DNA of 64,000 bases from Cadophora sp. MPI-SDFR-AT-0126. Taxonomy: Eukaryota > Ascomycota > Leotiomycetes > Helotiales > Ploettnerulaceae. The notes under the pieces are model-generated. The model saw nothing but the letters and a program-made list of their open reading frames with translations. It made no database searches and was not told the DNA's origin. The DNA lies in the NCBI GenBank assembly GCA_020747065.1, contig JAGMVK010000001.1, positions 1,178,001 through 1,242,000 on the forward strand. Reading direction: 5' to 3'. Below are positions 1-14,357 of this stretch, piece after piece. A program made the translations under genes and the position numbers. Each line of letters opens with the position of its first letter. The stretch's first letter is position 1.

Positions 1-637
1 GAAACACAGCTTGCCGATTGGAAACAACCCAGGGTTAGGTCTCCAATGGTGACATGTGGCAAATCTATACGGCAAATGGAATAGATGAAGCATATAGTAC
101 ATGGTAGGTTGGGATAAGGTTGGGATGACACAAACGAGAAGAGTTGAAAAGACGACGTGGTGCTGATGATGGCTTAGTCAGCCGACATAGCTAACAACAT
201 CCATATTGCTTTCGGCTGGCTCTTTTTGAAATGCAACCTTTCTGGATGGCAGGATGAATTCGTCTCTTCCCTGTTCCCCCTCCTTTCTTCATGCATCCAG
301 AATGTTTCATCGCTCTTCTGAATTAGCCTCCGGATATCCCCCTAGCCTCTTTTAAATGCCGGGGTAGCAATGACTTTTCAAGTTATTCTCCACTAGCATT
401 CTGGGGAAATCCCCCGCACCAGACGATAGATGGTCTGAGAGAAGAAATAGCCTGTCCGGCTCTTCAGTTCCTCATGGCCTATGCTGTGTATTTCTCTTGG
501 CTTTTTGCGATGATTGAAAATGCCGGCAATGGGACTGGCAGTCTCTTTCTCAGTAAGGAATATTTGAAAGCTTGTCACTCCCCACTGTTTCGTTCACGAG
601 CGTACTTTTCTCGTTTCCCCTCACACAGCACCACAAA
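1..637. other. Intergenic / 5' flank, no gene seen
   Basis: No reading frame with a credible start, splice sites or recognisable protein. The right end is the presumed promoter and leader of the dioxygenase-like gene that starts at 638; no TATA or operator is clear enough to call. Confidence 0.5.
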
Positions 638-1876
638 ATGGCTGTGATTTCGAGATTTTTTGCTGTTACGGCACTCTGCCTGTCGTCTCTCGTTTCGATT
701 GTTGCTGCGCATCCAGGGGAGCATCATGACAACCTTGAAATCATCCAAGAGATCAGGGCAAGAAGTATCGAGTTTGAGAATCAGCAGAGGGAACTTCAGT
801 CTGCCTGTGAGAACAACGAAGAAGCTCAGGCTAGGAAAGAGCGTGCCTATGCACGACGCGCTGCCACTGTTCAGCGCTTGCGGAAGGAGAGGGGACTTGA
901 AGATGGTTAGTCTCCATGACGTTGTTTGGCAGTTCATTCTAAACACCAGTACAGAGCCGATCTTGCACAGGCGTACTCTTGCCCAATTCAAGAACTGGCA
1001 GTCAAAGGGCCATGACAGGACCGCAACGCACAACTACAACATGTCCACTCCGACATCTGTTCTCTTTGGTTCAAACACCAGCTGTATCTTGACGCCAGAC
1101 AATGCCAATGGTCCATATTACGTTCTTGGCGAGCACATCCGTACCGATGTCAGAGAAGGCCAGCCGGGTATCCCACTCCACCTTGAAATGCAATTTACCG
1201 AGGTTTCCAATTGTAAGCCTGCAGTGCCGCTTGTTGTCGATATCTGGTCCTGCAATGCCTCCGGAATCTACAGCGGTGTCAGCGGTGCTGGTCAAGGTGG
1301 TCTGAAGACTACTTTCCTCCGCGGAGTTCAAGAGACTGATGCAGATGGTGTTGTTTCCTTCGATTCGATCTTCCCAGGTCACTATAGCGGACGCGCAAGC
1401 CATGAGCACATTCTCACGCATTCCGGCGCAACGATTCTGCCGAACAAGACTTTCAGCGGAGGTCACGTCTCTCATCTGTCACAACTCTTCTTCGATCCTG
1501 CTCTCATCGATGCAGTAGAAGCTACAGACCCGTACAATAAGAACAGGATCGCCAGGACTTCTAACGATGCAGATGGCTATACTGGCTATGCAGCAACTTC
1601 CGCTTATGATCCATTTGCGGAATATATCATGCTTGGAAGCAAACTTTCAGATGGACTGTTCATGTGGGCTGACCTTGGCATCAAATCTACGAATAATTGT
1701 AAGCGAGTATCTGTGCTGTTGCTTCATAGCAACAACATGAAGCGGCACCAAAGCTAATTTTTATTTTAGGGGATACCTACGGCACTCATGCAGCAGTACT
1801 AGGTGCTGATGGAGGAAAAGACAACCCGAAGTTCAACATGGGTATCGTAGGCACCCCACCAAACACTCATGGATAA
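638..1876 (+). CDS. Secreted intradiol-dioxygenase-like protein
   Basis: Three exons: 638-905, 955-1698 and 1770-1876 (372 aa). The first intron (906-954) is placed at the TACAG acceptor because only that restores the frame; the second (1699-1769) ends TTTTAG. The protein starts with a hydrophobic signal peptide (about residues 1-24) followed by a His-rich HPGEHH segment, so it is probably exported. A catechol/protocatechuate-dioxygenase-like beta-sandwich occupies roughly residues 120-310. It carries GPYYV, a VDIWSCNASGIYSG strand and HYSGR...SHEH, supplying the Tyr and two His expected to hold the non-haem Fe(III). Fungal secreted members of this family are thought to cleave aromatic diols from lignin or plant phenolics; the substrate here is unknown. 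The tail after the second intron is Gly/Asn-rich. The C-terminus converges on the unknown gene at 2392. Confidence 0.85.
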
Positions 1877-2391
1877 CACAATCCAAAGTTCCACGGTTTT
1901 CAAAATTGTACATAATACCTTGGTTCTGAAGTCCACATATCTCAAGTTTACATTCCTCGGTTGTGTTACTTGATGAGGATTGTGTATATAGCAGTTTGTT
2001 TGAACAACACACACGACTTGTCTGAGTGGCGTGAAAATTTGTCTCGTAGTAATTTGACATCGTTGCACGCCCTTTCAACACGAGATATGTGGTGACTATG
2101 GCAGGCTCCGAAAAGCTGCCAGCATGCTGAGTACATATGGGAGCCGACGTCAATGTACCTACTGCACATCTTCCAGCCGTAAATTGAGCCCGCACACACA
2201 AAGCAGGTGAGACGAGTGTGAAGTCGTGAAGAGCGCAAAGTACATATTGAATGGAATAGCAACACACAAACAATCCGAGCTTACAAACAAGTTGCTGTTT
2301 ATTACAATTTAGGAAAATAACGATGAAAAAATACCCCATATGAATCGTCTACAACCGTGATTCTCCGAGACAAATAAACCCGTTTTCCTCC
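1877..2391. other. Intergenic between convergent 3' ends
   Basis: About 0.5 kb between two convergent genes, containing only their 3' untranslated regions. The open frames here are short and start without ATG. No gene or repeat is seen. Confidence 0.5.
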
Positions 2392-3542
2392 TCAGACATC
2401 CACAAAAGGCAAATCCAAATATCTCAACAGTGCCACACTCTCGTCCTGCTCATCAAATACCATGAACATTCCCCGTCTCTTCTCCAACAAAGCCCTACTC
2501 TCCTCAACCTCCTGCATTCTCTGTCTTCTCGGCAACGCCCACTCATCATCAACCATATCCATCGTGAACAGGAACTCTCCATCCTTATACGGGTCCTTAC
2601 GCTTCGCATTTCCGACGACCCAAGGAACACCATCATCAAGCGCAAACAGATCTCTATACACAGGCTTTCCACACACCCTCATATCCGACTCCATACAAGT
2701 AATTGATCTATACATTGGCGCACTCACAGTCCTAGCTTTGACCTCGGAACAGAACATCCAGCGACCGAGGATGTTGTTATATTCAACCTGAACGGGCTTC
2801 TTCAGGAACCGATAACCGTTCAGGTCGATTTGACTGATTTTGGTTTTAGCTGAGCGGGTTGGTGATCGTGATTGTCGGAGGTAGCGGTGGGACTCTTTTC
2901 CGAACGGTGACTTCTGGTGAGGTAAGACGCCGGTGTTGTTCATGATATAGTCTACGGTGTTGACTGGCTTGTCAGTTGGAACTACTGGGCTCTTCTTGCA
3001 CGGTGAACAGCTGGAACTGGTGCTGGTGCAGTGTGTGTTTGGAGATGTGTGCGTACTAGTTGTTGTAGTGCTGGACGGACTGACATCCCTTGGCAATTCC
3101 GTCACTGTGACCTTGACGATAGTCTTAGCATTTTCGTCATATAGCTCCGTGGATTTGATATATTCAGTGGTCTACGGAACGATGAGTCAGTCTTGCGTTC
3201 TGGTAGCGAACCCAGGTTTTAGGGTCGATGATGAAGCGAGGTAACTTGATGGCGCGTGTTCGCACTTACCTCTGAAGTAGGAGTAGTAACTTTCTTAGCC
3301 AGCTCGCTCTCGCCACAAATTGAATTTCTCGTCTTCTGAAATATTCCATCTACATCTGGGTTTCGCTTCGGTTTCATCGCAACGAGGTATCGCTTTCCTC
3401 TCGGGGAGATCGCGTATATGCCGGTAATTGGCTCTCTGCAGAAAAATAGATGCGGTCTGTCGGATTCTGATTTGAGTTGAAAGGAGCACCATGTCCATGG
3501 GCTGACTGCCTTTTTGGCGAGGAGGAAAAGGTTGGGCGCCAT
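2392..3542 (-). CDS. Hypothetical protein, family not recognised
   Basis: Two exons, 3542-3270 and 3171-2392 (350 aa), joined in phase 0 across a 98-nt intron with GTAAGT donor and GTAG acceptor. The start is the first ATG in frame (MAPN); the longer open frame begins at a non-ATG codon. The N-terminal 90 residues are basic and Trp/Phe-containing. A Ser/Thr-rich linker (residues about 120-150) includes runs of STTTTST. The C-terminal half is compact, with Cys, Trp and aromatic residues, and ends in an acidic YLDLPFVDV. No catalytic motif, signal peptide or membrane segment is visible. I do not recognise the family; a lineage-specific protein is likely. Coding status rests on length, splice quality and amino-acid composition. 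Confidence 0.7.
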
Positions 3543-4655
3543 TTTTGAAGAGACGCTTTGTTGATGCTCGTTTAGATATGGGGGTGACAAGTGAGAAGCG
3601 AGATATTTGAAGATATTTGCAGATATTGAGAGCTTGAAGCCAAAGAGGGATTGAATGAAGATCGAAATCGAGATAGAAGGGCAGTACTGAGAAGCGCCTG
3701 GTGGACGAAGCTATAAGGAGCCATTGCCATTTCGACTGATGAGAATCTGTACGCTATCGTGAAGCTATTCAAACGATCCTGTTCATGAACAAGTGCGGAA
3801 CATGTGAGTCTGCATCGCTGGAGTACACTTACGCTGATACTTCAGTTCTAGCTTCAGCGCTAGAAAAAAAAACATGACAGGCTTGAACTTGGTACTACTA
3901 CGAACCTAGTTGAGGGTCATGACGACCGAATAGATATCTATCATGGGACACCTAATCGGGCAGGTTCCTGTTGTACCATTGCTTCAGAATCAGATCAGAA
4001 GATGAGAACTTTTTTTAGAAGCTAGAACAGCATTTGAGGAATCACATGCTGTTGTAGACGGCTCATACACTACTATGTGTGAAGGCGCGGCCCATGGACA
4101 CAATTCACCGTGAGGAGGAAGCACTCGCAGGCTGCTGCCGTAGGAATTAGATTCTCTAAACGTGAAAACATCGTCCTGGACGCTGAAGGGAGTATGAGAG
4201 CTTCAGAGAAGTGCCGTCGGGACTGCCCGACAGCACACAACTTTTGATCGATTCATGCGAAAAGACTTTTTCAAAAGTCGATTTTGCCCACCTTTTAGCT
4301 TGGGATGTTTGTAGCACCGTGGCGTCAAAGTTACCGGGAGCTTTCTTATATCAGCCTCCAGAATTGTGATTGGCACATGGCGTCAGAATAGTTTGCATAG
4401 TTTCCAACCAGTATTCATGTGCATTGATTCTGAGAGCGGCGGACTGAAGTGAGGCTCCTGATGTCGTCTTGGGCGAAATGTCGTAGAATCTGAATAAACA
4501 TCACTTTCACTGAAATATCGATCGGCCTTGGTACGAAATAGTTGCTGAAAAATTCGTTGACGGAGGAGCATGTGCTACATTTTTGTAATGCTCGTGCTCA
4601 TGATAACCCGCAATCCCGTGCCCCATGCAAAGTGCCCAAACGAAAAACCACCAGC
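3543..4655. other. Intergenic, no gene seen
   Basis: About 1.1 kb between the unknown gene and the eL32 terminator region. It holds a small perfect hairpin (TTCTAGC ... GCTAGAA near 3847-3866) next to a poly-A run, and otherwise only short frames without ATG or splice support. Confidence 0.45.
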
Positions 4656-5369
4656 CTAAACCTCGACCGTGACTCTGGCCTTGGGGTTGGTAACCTTGAC
4701 ACCGAGCTCCTTCGCGCGTGCAACAATCTCAATTCTCTTTCTCGACGAAACGGCGTGTGAAATCCTGTATGCCATTAGTCCTAGGGTCCGTCAGGGTCCG
4801 TCAGGGTCCTGTGGAACAACGTACTCGGCAGCGAAGGTCTTGTTGTGCATGAGGAGAAGGTCGACATCGCGAACATTATTGACGAGGAAAGCCTTGTGTC
4901 CGGATGGCATCATGTGGCGGGTCTTCTTGTTGGATCCAAAACCAATCTATTCATCTCATCAGCCCTTGTTCTTCATGTTGAACCAGAGATTCATGGCCGT
5001 CCAAAGCGTCGCCATCCCAATGTCCGAGCTCATCAGCCATGAACCTCATTTATTCCTTCCACGTACCGACGGCATAACCATTTGGCCTTTGAATCGTCTT
5101 CGGACACGGTTGTCAATACCCTTAGGCTTTCTCCAGCTGGCGTCGAGACATTTGTATGTGTCTATCGAATCCCAAGTCAGTTCCTCCGTTCGCAGTCCAC
5201 AGGAAGGTCAAAAACGAACCGGACTGATGCCTATGAAATCTCTTCGTGCCTGTGTATCTACTCGTCAGCCCATATCCTTCGTCGTCTCCAAGGTCGAGGC
5301 GCAAATTTCGATTTCGAAGGTGAACGTACGCTTCTTCACGATAGGAACGTGCTTGGCGGCGGAAACCAT
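4656..5369 (-). CDS. rpl32: 60S ribosomal protein eL32
   Basis: Five coding exons on the minus strand: 5369-5330, 5249-5220, 5161-5067, 4946-4825 and 4764-4656, giving 131 aa, the usual fungal length. The start reads [15 protein letters not shown]. Later exons give [46 protein letters not shown] and the C-terminal [15 protein letters not shown]. All junctions preserve frame and use GT-AG. Exon 2 is only 30 nt, so the gene is invisible to a simple ORF scan. eL32 is a structural protein of the large ribosomal subunit. Intron-rich ribosomal-protein genes are normal in Pezizomycotina. The fourth coding intron contains a small decanucleotide repeat. Confidence 0.95.
4783..4809. repeat. Short decanucleotide tandem repeat in eL32 intron
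   Basis: AGGGTCCGTC occurs two full times plus a partial third copy. It lies wholly inside the last coding intron of the eL32 gene. Confidence 0.85.
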
Positions 5370-5441
5370 CTGTATTGAATGTCAGCGATTTGATTGAGGG
5401 ATTTCGAGTGTAGAGAAGGCTTCGCAGAGTCGCAGACATAC
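5370..5441 (-). other. Probable 5'-UTR intron of the eL32 gene
   Basis: The ATG of eL32 is immediately preceded by ATACAG. A GTATGT donor lies 72 nt upstream and a CTGAC-type branch site sits between them. This fits a leader intron abutting the start codon, as is common in fungal ribosomal-protein genes. Inferred from sequence only. Confidence 0.6.
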
Positions 5442-6142
5442 CTTGTCGTCGGTTTCGGTGGGTGGTTGTCGATGGAAGTTGAAATGTTCGCGATCTCCAA
5501 GTTTTCGCAATTGGGGCTTGCTGTGTGCCAGCCGTTTCCGAAGCGAGCCAATCACGAAACTGTCATACTAGCGTCAACTAATGATGACTAAGATAATTTT
5601 CTCCATCCAGATGAGCTTGAGCTCGTACATGTTCTATTCGTCATTATTGTCTACAGGATAATTATCAATTATTGAAATTACAGGAAGAGGAGAACTCAAA
5701 GACGCGGACTTTCTTGTGACATTGGTATATTTTGTCGAGTCTATGTCTAGATCTCTGAATTGTGATGTTTGCATATGCTCTGTCTGGCCATCACAAATAG
5801 CGGGGTCGAGAAGCTATCGCCAATGTGCCTCTGAATGCTCTGAAAAACGAATTAGATCCTTGAACCGGCCAAATTCGCGGTTCCGGATTGTGGTTTTGAA
5901 TACTCCATATGTTTGCTCTAATATTCACGGACTCTCATATAATTTTCTTGCCAAGTTGAAAGGTAGATTTGATGGGAGATATGTCATTATTCCAGTCTTT
6001 ACGCCTGGTCTATGTACGGTGATTATCCATAAGAACCGTGGAAGACCAACCCTGATCCTGATCTATCATCATTAAGACCCTGAGATACACCGCCATGGAA
6101 AACCATCCCAGATGCAAAGACAATCGTTATCATGAAAGCCAA
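5442..6142. other. Intergenic, no gene seen
   Basis: About 0.7 kb between the eL32 promoter/leader and the 3' end of the DnaJ gene. A 119-codon frame at 5716-6075 (+) starts at TTG and is Cys-rich but has no recognisable similarity; it is not called. Confidence 0.45.
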
Positions 6143-7582
6143 TTATTGAGGTGCACATTGTGCTTGTCCCTCGTCCTCGTCTTCATCCTCCCAACCACCG
6201 CCAGCTCGTGGATCCCCAGAATTGGCACCAAACTATTAAGATTAGCAAGAGTCCAGACAAATGATTTCTGGTGAACTTACATCATCAATCTCCGCATCAG
6301 AATCAAACTCTACTTCATCAACTTCTGTGGCCTCTATTGCAGGAGCAGGCTTGGGTAGAAGTTTGTTCAACTCGGCAAAGGTAGAAGCATCCTCAGTCCA
6401 ACCATCTTCGGGGAATTCGACCTTGACAACCAAATAAAGATCACCCTTTGCATCGCTCTTCTTCAGTGGCATTCCCTCTCCTGCAACCTTCAATATCTGA
6501 CCGGGCCTGAGAACCTTTCCTTGTGGGTGGTTGAGATGAATGCCACGACCGTCCAAGTGCTTCAAGACCACTCTCGAAAATCCAGTAAGAGCCTCGGCAA
6601 GGGTAATGTTTAACTCCGCCGAGAGATCATCACCAGCTCTCTGGAAAATCTCATGATCCTCCTCAACGAGAGTGAAGACGATATCTCCAGGAATCTGATC
6701 CGGTACTTGATCTGCCTCCCCTTCCAAAACTATCCGCTCGCCCTCACGGGCTCCTCTTGGGATGTAAATCTCCAGCACCTTCTTCTCCGAGGTTGTCCGC
6801 TTTCCCTTGCACTTCTTGCATCTATCCTTCTCCTTGAAGATCTTTCCTGTACCCGAGCAAGTGTCGCAGACCATTCTCTCTTGAGTGACCAGTCCTGGGC
6901 CAACCGATCGAAGTCCAACTGTGACACCATTACCCTTACATCTCTCGCAGGTTGCTGGCTTAGCCTTCTCCTTTCCGCCAGTACCCTTGCAGTGACTGCA
7001 AATGATGTTCTTCGTGCTGGCAAACTTGACCGTCTTCCCCTTGTAGAGCTCCTCCAAAGTAACTTGGTATTTCTGTTCCTCGTCCCGTCCTCGTCGTTGT
7101 CTCTTTGGTCCACCTTCACCACCAAATCCTGAAGGCATACCCCCACCCATGCCACCTCCCATTCCAAACATTTGCGCCAATATATCGTCCAGATCTACCC
7201 CGCCAGGACCTCCAGCACCTCCTCGACTCGGATCGAACGCGGCCATGCCATGAGTGTCATAGAGATGTCTCTTCTCCTCATCGTATAGGATTTCATATGC
7301 TTGGCTGACAGCCTTGAATTTCAATTCGGATTCTTCTCTCAATTCCTCTGCGACTTTGTCGGGGTGATGTTGTAAGGCAGCCTAGAATTCGTCGTCAGCA
7401 TGGTCACTGCGAGGATACAGACGATACGTACCTTGTGATATGCCTTTTTTACTTCGCTTTTCGTGGCAGTCTTGGAGATCCCGAGGAGCTCTGCAAAAGT
7501 CAGCCGGGTTCACAAAAAATTGACATGTTGACTTACCATAAAGATCGATCTCCTCGCTATCGACGGTGCCGTTGGACGCCAT
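6143..7582 (-). CDS. ydj1: Class I (type A) DnaJ/Hsp40 co-chaperone, Ydj1/Mas5-like
   Basis: Four exons: 7582-7537, 7490-7432, 7381-6281 and 6232-6143 (431 aa). The J domain covers about residues 14-80 and keeps the HPD tripeptide that stimulates Hsp70 ATPase. A Gly/Met/Phe-rich stretch follows, then four zinc-binding CxxCxGx(G/R) repeats: CSHCKGTG, CERCKGNG, CDTCSGTG and CKKCKGKR. The two C-terminal substrate-binding barrels follow. The last exon adds an acidic tail ending CAPQ, a CaaX-like farnesylation signal as in yeast Ydj1 (CASQ), which would place a fraction on ER and cytosolic membranes. It delivers unfolded or mitochondrial precursor proteins to cytosolic Hsp70. It is divergent from mitochondrial glutamyl-tRNA synthetase, with 336 bp between the starts. 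The symbol is by family resemblance; the local name may be mas5 or another. Confidence 0.93.
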
Positions 7583-9976
<2,394 letters not shown>

Positions 9977-10340
9977 CGAGAGGTAGCTGTTTGGGTCTGG
10001 CATGTGTTGTATGATTATGTGTGAGAAATTGTAGGAATAGGCTGAAGGCGCAAATACCTCCGTTGATATATACTGGATTGGAACAAGATTTACTCCTCAC
10101 GCTATTCGAATTGCTCTTCTCACTGCAGAATCCAGCCCAGGGAGCTCCAGACATTCATTGCATTTTATTCCTCAATATCATGCCTGAGAATTTCCATCTA
10201 GGCTCTCTAGCCACAATCATGATTCATCATACCCGCCTCAACGCCATTTTGTGTAAGTTCGTACGCCCAGAAATGCTCGTCAGATTCTAGGCCATCTCAG
10301 CTGTCGCATCCGATATTCGCAAGAAACCACCAAATCCTCT
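9977..10340. other. Intergenic between convergent 3' ends
   Basis: 364 bp separate the GluRS stop from the CSN5 stop; presumably the two 3' untranslated regions. No further gene is seen. Confidence 0.5.
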
Positions 10341-11381
10341 CTATGACTCCGCCGCTGCAGCCTTGGTTTCTGGAGCAGTCTCGGTCTTATCAACATGACC
10401 CAGCCCGTTGAAGAGTTTCGCCTTGACCTCTCCAGCCATTAAACCGGTAACTTCCTCCCCAGCAATCTTGTTGCTATCCCTAACCACCTTCTCCAACTGC
10501 TGGTCCGTAGCCTTATTCGGGACCGAGCTCATTTGTCGGCCACTTCTTGAAATCGCGGTTCCTGCTTGTCTGATCTTGGAGCTCAAATCTAGCATCTGCT
10601 TGCTGCTGTATTCGCGGTTGGTGAAAAGAGGACTTTGGCTGAGAGTTTGTACCCAGTACTTATTCCATAGAAGTTCCAGTAGATGTGTATCCAGTGAACT
10701 CTTGAAATGAGAAACCTCCAATGAATAGTACCTGCTTGCGTGGGCGCCAAAATCTTCAGCCTTTGCCAGTGGAATGGTCTGGTATCCGTCATCTGCACCA
10801 GAAGTGATCGGCTTGTAGTTCTCTGGGTATGTTCTGAAAGCACCGATTTCAACCTTTCCAGCTGAGATAGTGCGATCGGGGTCAATAACAACGGCAAGGA
10901 ATGGGTCAGAGAAGGTCTGTTGAGTTGCTTGTGTGCCGACATCGATACCGGACAGCCAGCAACCATAACCAGGGTGACTGTGGTACCAGCCTACTGCGTT
11001 CTCCAGCTTGCCCTGATCTCGACATGCCTGAAGATAGCCAACCATATATTCGTTTGCTTCGTCCTGAGCATTGACTCTGGTCTCTGTTCCCTCAACGGGT
11101 AATCTGAAAGCATCGGTGACGATGATCGTATCTCCTGCAATCTTTCCCTGCATCAAGCCCATGACTTCGATACTGCCTCCAGATCGTGCATGCATCACCA
11201 TTTTTAGGAGAGCCACAGCTGAGATTCGGACATTCTTGAAGTGGTGGGGGTCGGTCTTCCATGGTTTGGCATCATTTATGGCTTTCTGCTCGGCGGTATC
11301 ATAGGTGTAAAGCGCATCGCGGTGCGCATCGACGAGTTCAACGTTATTATCGAGCTCCCACGTTTTTCGCGCAGTATCCAT
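10341..11381 (-). CDS. csn5: COP9 signalosome subunit 5 (Csn5/Jab1), JAMM deneddylase
   Basis: A single exon of 346 aa. The first ATG is 11381; upstream codons in frame lack ATG. The MPN+ domain runs from about residue 48 to 190. It has the catalytic Glu72 (in [10 protein letters not shown]) and the JAMM motif [14 protein letters not shown], with His134, His136 and Asp147 as zinc ligands. All metal ligands are intact, so the protein should be an active isopeptidase removing Nedd8/Rub1 from cullins within the COP9 signalosome. The C-terminal helical part (residues about 230-346) would pack against Csn6, and the tail is Ala/Lys/Glu-rich. In fungi this complex controls development and secondary metabolism (csnE in Aspergillus). 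It is divergent from the Ase1 gene, with 528 bp between starts. Confidence 0.96.
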   Translation of the reverse strand: MDTARKTWELDNNVELVDAHRDALYTYDTAEQKAINDAKPWKTDPHHFKNVRISAVALLKMVMHARSGGSIEVMGLMQGKIAGDTIIVTDAFRLPVEGTETRVNAQDEANEYMVGYLQACRDQGKLENAVGWYHSHPGYGCWLSGIDVGTQATQQTFSDPFLAVVIDPDRTISAGKVEIGAFRTYPENYKPITSGADDGYQTIPLAKAEDFGAHASRYYSLEVSHFKSSLDTHLLELLWNKYWVQTLSQSPLFTNREYSSKQMLDLSSKIRQAGTAISRSGRQMSSVPNKATDQQLEKVVRDSNKIAGEEVTGLMAGEVKAKLFNGLGHVDKTETAPETKAAAAES

Positions 11382-11909
11382 GATGAGAATTGGTGGTGTT
11401 GTTGGATTTGATTCGGAGTGCAAGTGTGCATGTCGCCAAACGGGCTGGAAGCTTTATGGCGAGGGCGAGGTTGCAGCCTTGTCGGGCGGGGCTGTGGCTC
11501 TCGTGGGGGTGACAGGGCTATGTTTCACATCTAGCCTAATGCGGTGTGGTTCACGTTTGGTTGCTATAGTGATTTGTGTATACAATCGATGCCAACTTTC
11601 CCCTCGCGTCATTCGACATAGAGGCCCATGAATTCGCGGACTGCGGACGAAATCATCTACACAAAAGCACTATTCCACGTTCGCTCGCTATTGATGATCT
11701 GTACGCCTTCATTTTCGGAGGTTTCGCTTTCGCGATCACGTCTTAGGCATTGTTAAAATCGATTCCACTCTCCGAGTACACCTGACTCTCCAACCTCACA
11801 GTCCAAGTCTTGCGGCCAAACCTCGATAATCGCTACTACGTTAATATCGACGGATTGATCTGCTCCTTGTATTACTCTAACAAATTTGGGAAAGGAAAGA
11901 GACTCGGCG
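11382..11909. promoter_or_regulatory. Bidirectional promoter region, CSN5 / Ase1
   Basis: 528 bp lie between two divergent start codons. The CSN5-proximal part is G-rich on the plus strand; the Ase1-proximal part has pyrimidine-rich stretches typical of fungal initiator regions. No specific operator is called. Confidence 0.45.
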
Positions 11910-14357
11910 ATGGATACTAGTTACCTTGCTTCGCAGGTCTCGACAATCATCGGCCAACTCCATGGCCTCTTCGATGAGATTGGAGTCCCTAATCATGAGC
12001 GAGAGACTCGAGAGTCGGAGGCAAGTTACATATACAGAACACAATCTTCAACAAATGGTATCTGACTTCTAATAGTTGTTTTCTGCACTCTCCGAGACTC
12101 TACACAACCAAGTACGACTGGTAGCTGCCGAGAAGAATGATTTGACGGAGGAAGCTCAACGAATCATAACCACAATCAAGCAGATGGAGGCTTCCCTCGA
12201 TGACAACAAATCACGGCACGAGTACGAGGCTGAAGACGAGAACTTAAAGATTACCTATCCGTTATTGCGATGTGTACAAGGATTGAAGGAAAAGCATCTT
12301 ATGATATCTAAATTACACAGAGAGAGATTCGAGCAAGTAAAGAGTAGGAGCACCCCATACCCCCGATTTTGTCATGTGCTGACGAACTTCCAGAGCTTGT
12401 CCAAGCCCTCGAGTCCTACTCATCACATCTCGAACCGACCTTCATCAAAATCACCCTTCCTCCCACCTCTCCAAACTCAACGATCCCACCGACCTTCGAC
12501 CTATCCTCTATTTATGTAACAGCCCTCGATGACGAATTCACCCGAGTCTATGAGGAATATACGCGTCGGGTAGCAACTGTGAAGGCACTGTCAGAACACA
12601 TCATTCAACTTTGGGCCGAGCTTGGAACACCTCAGGCGCAAACAGATGGTACAATCGTCAAATACTACCGCGACTCTCCTGAGCAATTGGGCCTTCATGA
12701 GGATGACATTGCTAGACTGCGGTCGAAGAGAGATAAGCTTGCGGATGAGAAGAAGTCACGTGAGAAGCGCCTGAAAGATCTGAAAGCTACTGTGGAAGGT
12801 CTCTGGGAGCGATTGGGAGTCGAGGAGCACGAGAGAAAGAAATTTTGCAATAGCAATAGAGGTTGTGGCGTTCGACAGATCAACGAGTTTGAGGACGAAT
12901 TATCAAGACTGAATGAACTCAAGCGACAGAACCTTCACCTATTTGTCGAAGATGCTCGGTACAAGCTCCAGGAGCTTTGGGATGGACTGTATTTCTCGGA
13001 GGAAGAGATGCTGGAGTTCACACCGGCATTCTCAGACGTGTACAGCGATGCATTGCTCGAGGCGCACGAACAGGAGATCGGCAGACTGGAAGCTTTGAAG
13101 GAACAACGTGCCCCAACTTTGGCACTCATCGATAAGCATAGATCGCTTGTAAAGGATCGTGATGATCTTCAAGCTTCTAGTCAGGATGCATCCCGATTAC
13201 TGGGCCGTGGCCAAAAGGGCGAAAAGAGAGATCCAACACGTCTACTGAGGGAAGAAAAAATGAGAAAGAGAATCGCGAAGGACTTACCAAAGATTGCCAT
13301 TGACTTGAGAAAGGTAAGCGAGCCCCTTTTGAATGCCGACTTGAGATTCGGACCCACAAGGCTGCATTGAAGATCCACGCTCAGATGAAATGACTTGCAT
13401 GTGCATGCAGCTAATTTTGAACAGGTCTTGGAAAAATGGGAAGATGAATATGGTCGTCCATTCTTGGTTTGTGGGGAGAGGTACCTGGATACACTCGAGG
13501 CTTCTGAATCAAGGCCAGTTCCTGGACCCCGGTCAAAGACACCAGCTGGTCCGCCACCAGCTGCTCCGAAGGCCCAAAAGTCAGCTCCACCAAGTCGGTC
13601 AAACAGTGTGATGAAAGCTCCACCACCTAGAACTGGTGCTAAGACTCCAACTGCCGGCGGAACTCTGAGACGTAACCCGATGGCAGGTGCTGGCGCCAAA
13701 TCCCCTTCGAAGATTCCCGCAAGAGCACCACTTTCGAATCTCAACCATGGTGGTAACTCTCCCGAACGCCGAGCTCAAGAGACAAGTACTCTTCGAGGCA
13801 AAATGGGACCTCCGCCCAGTAGAGCTCCTCCGCCAAAGATGCGAGACCTCTTCGTTCCACCGCCAGCACCAAGTCCAACTCCGCATTCGCTCTATCGTTC
13901 CGAGAGCGTAACCTCGAGCGTCGGTAGCGTTCGTCACGTAACACCTGAGGATGCTTTCTACGATGACGGCTATTCCAAATCTCAACGAAATACTCGACCT
14001 CAATCATATCATGAACTAAAATCCTCCATGCGCCAGAACGAGCGAGACCCCCACCCATATCCACAAGCTCCCCCAAGTCGTCAAATTTCGAACACATCGA
14101 ATAATACGACTGTTTCCGGTTCGGAGAATTGGCAGACGATTGAGGACGACTCAGAACCTGAACAGGACGCATCAGATGCATACTACGCAAAGCTCCGAGC
14201 TGCTCACGGAAAGCGCTTCACCCCCGAAGATTATGGTCAAGGCGGACAGTCCAAGAAGCAGAAGGGATTTCCACCATATGAGAGTCGAGCAGGTGTCACA
14301 GAATCCCGTATCGTTTCTGGAAGTGACGCAAATTGGACCGACGAGGATGCCTTCTAG
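11910..14357 (+). CDS. ase1: Anaphase spindle elongation protein, Ase1/PRC1/MAP65 family
   Basis: Four exons: 11910-12020, 12076-12343, 12394-13313 and 13425-14357 (743 aa). The N-terminal 500 residues are almost entirely coiled coil/spectrin-like helix with the family-typical segments LKEKHLMISKLHRERFEQVK and RKKFCNSNRG. The conserved microtubule-binding region includes MRKRIAKDLPK and KWEDEYGRPFLVCGERYLD near residues 430-470. The C-terminal 270 residues are Pro/Ser/Arg-rich and disordered, with SP/TP sites suited to Cdk control. The family dimerises and crosslinks antiparallel microtubules in the spindle midzone. Intron 1 has a GC donor (GAG|GCAAGT) and AATAG acceptor, giving ESE|LFSALSE in phase 0. 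It shares an intergenic region with CSN5. Confidence 0.94.

Noticed and set aside
5716..6075. 119-codon plus-strand frame
   Set aside because: TTG start, odd Cys/Ile composition, no splice context and no recognisable similarity.
13181..13744. 187-codon minus-strand frame across the Ase1 gene
   Set aside because: It is the antisense shadow of the Ase1 exons, with Gly/Ala-rich composition mirroring the Pro-rich sense strand.
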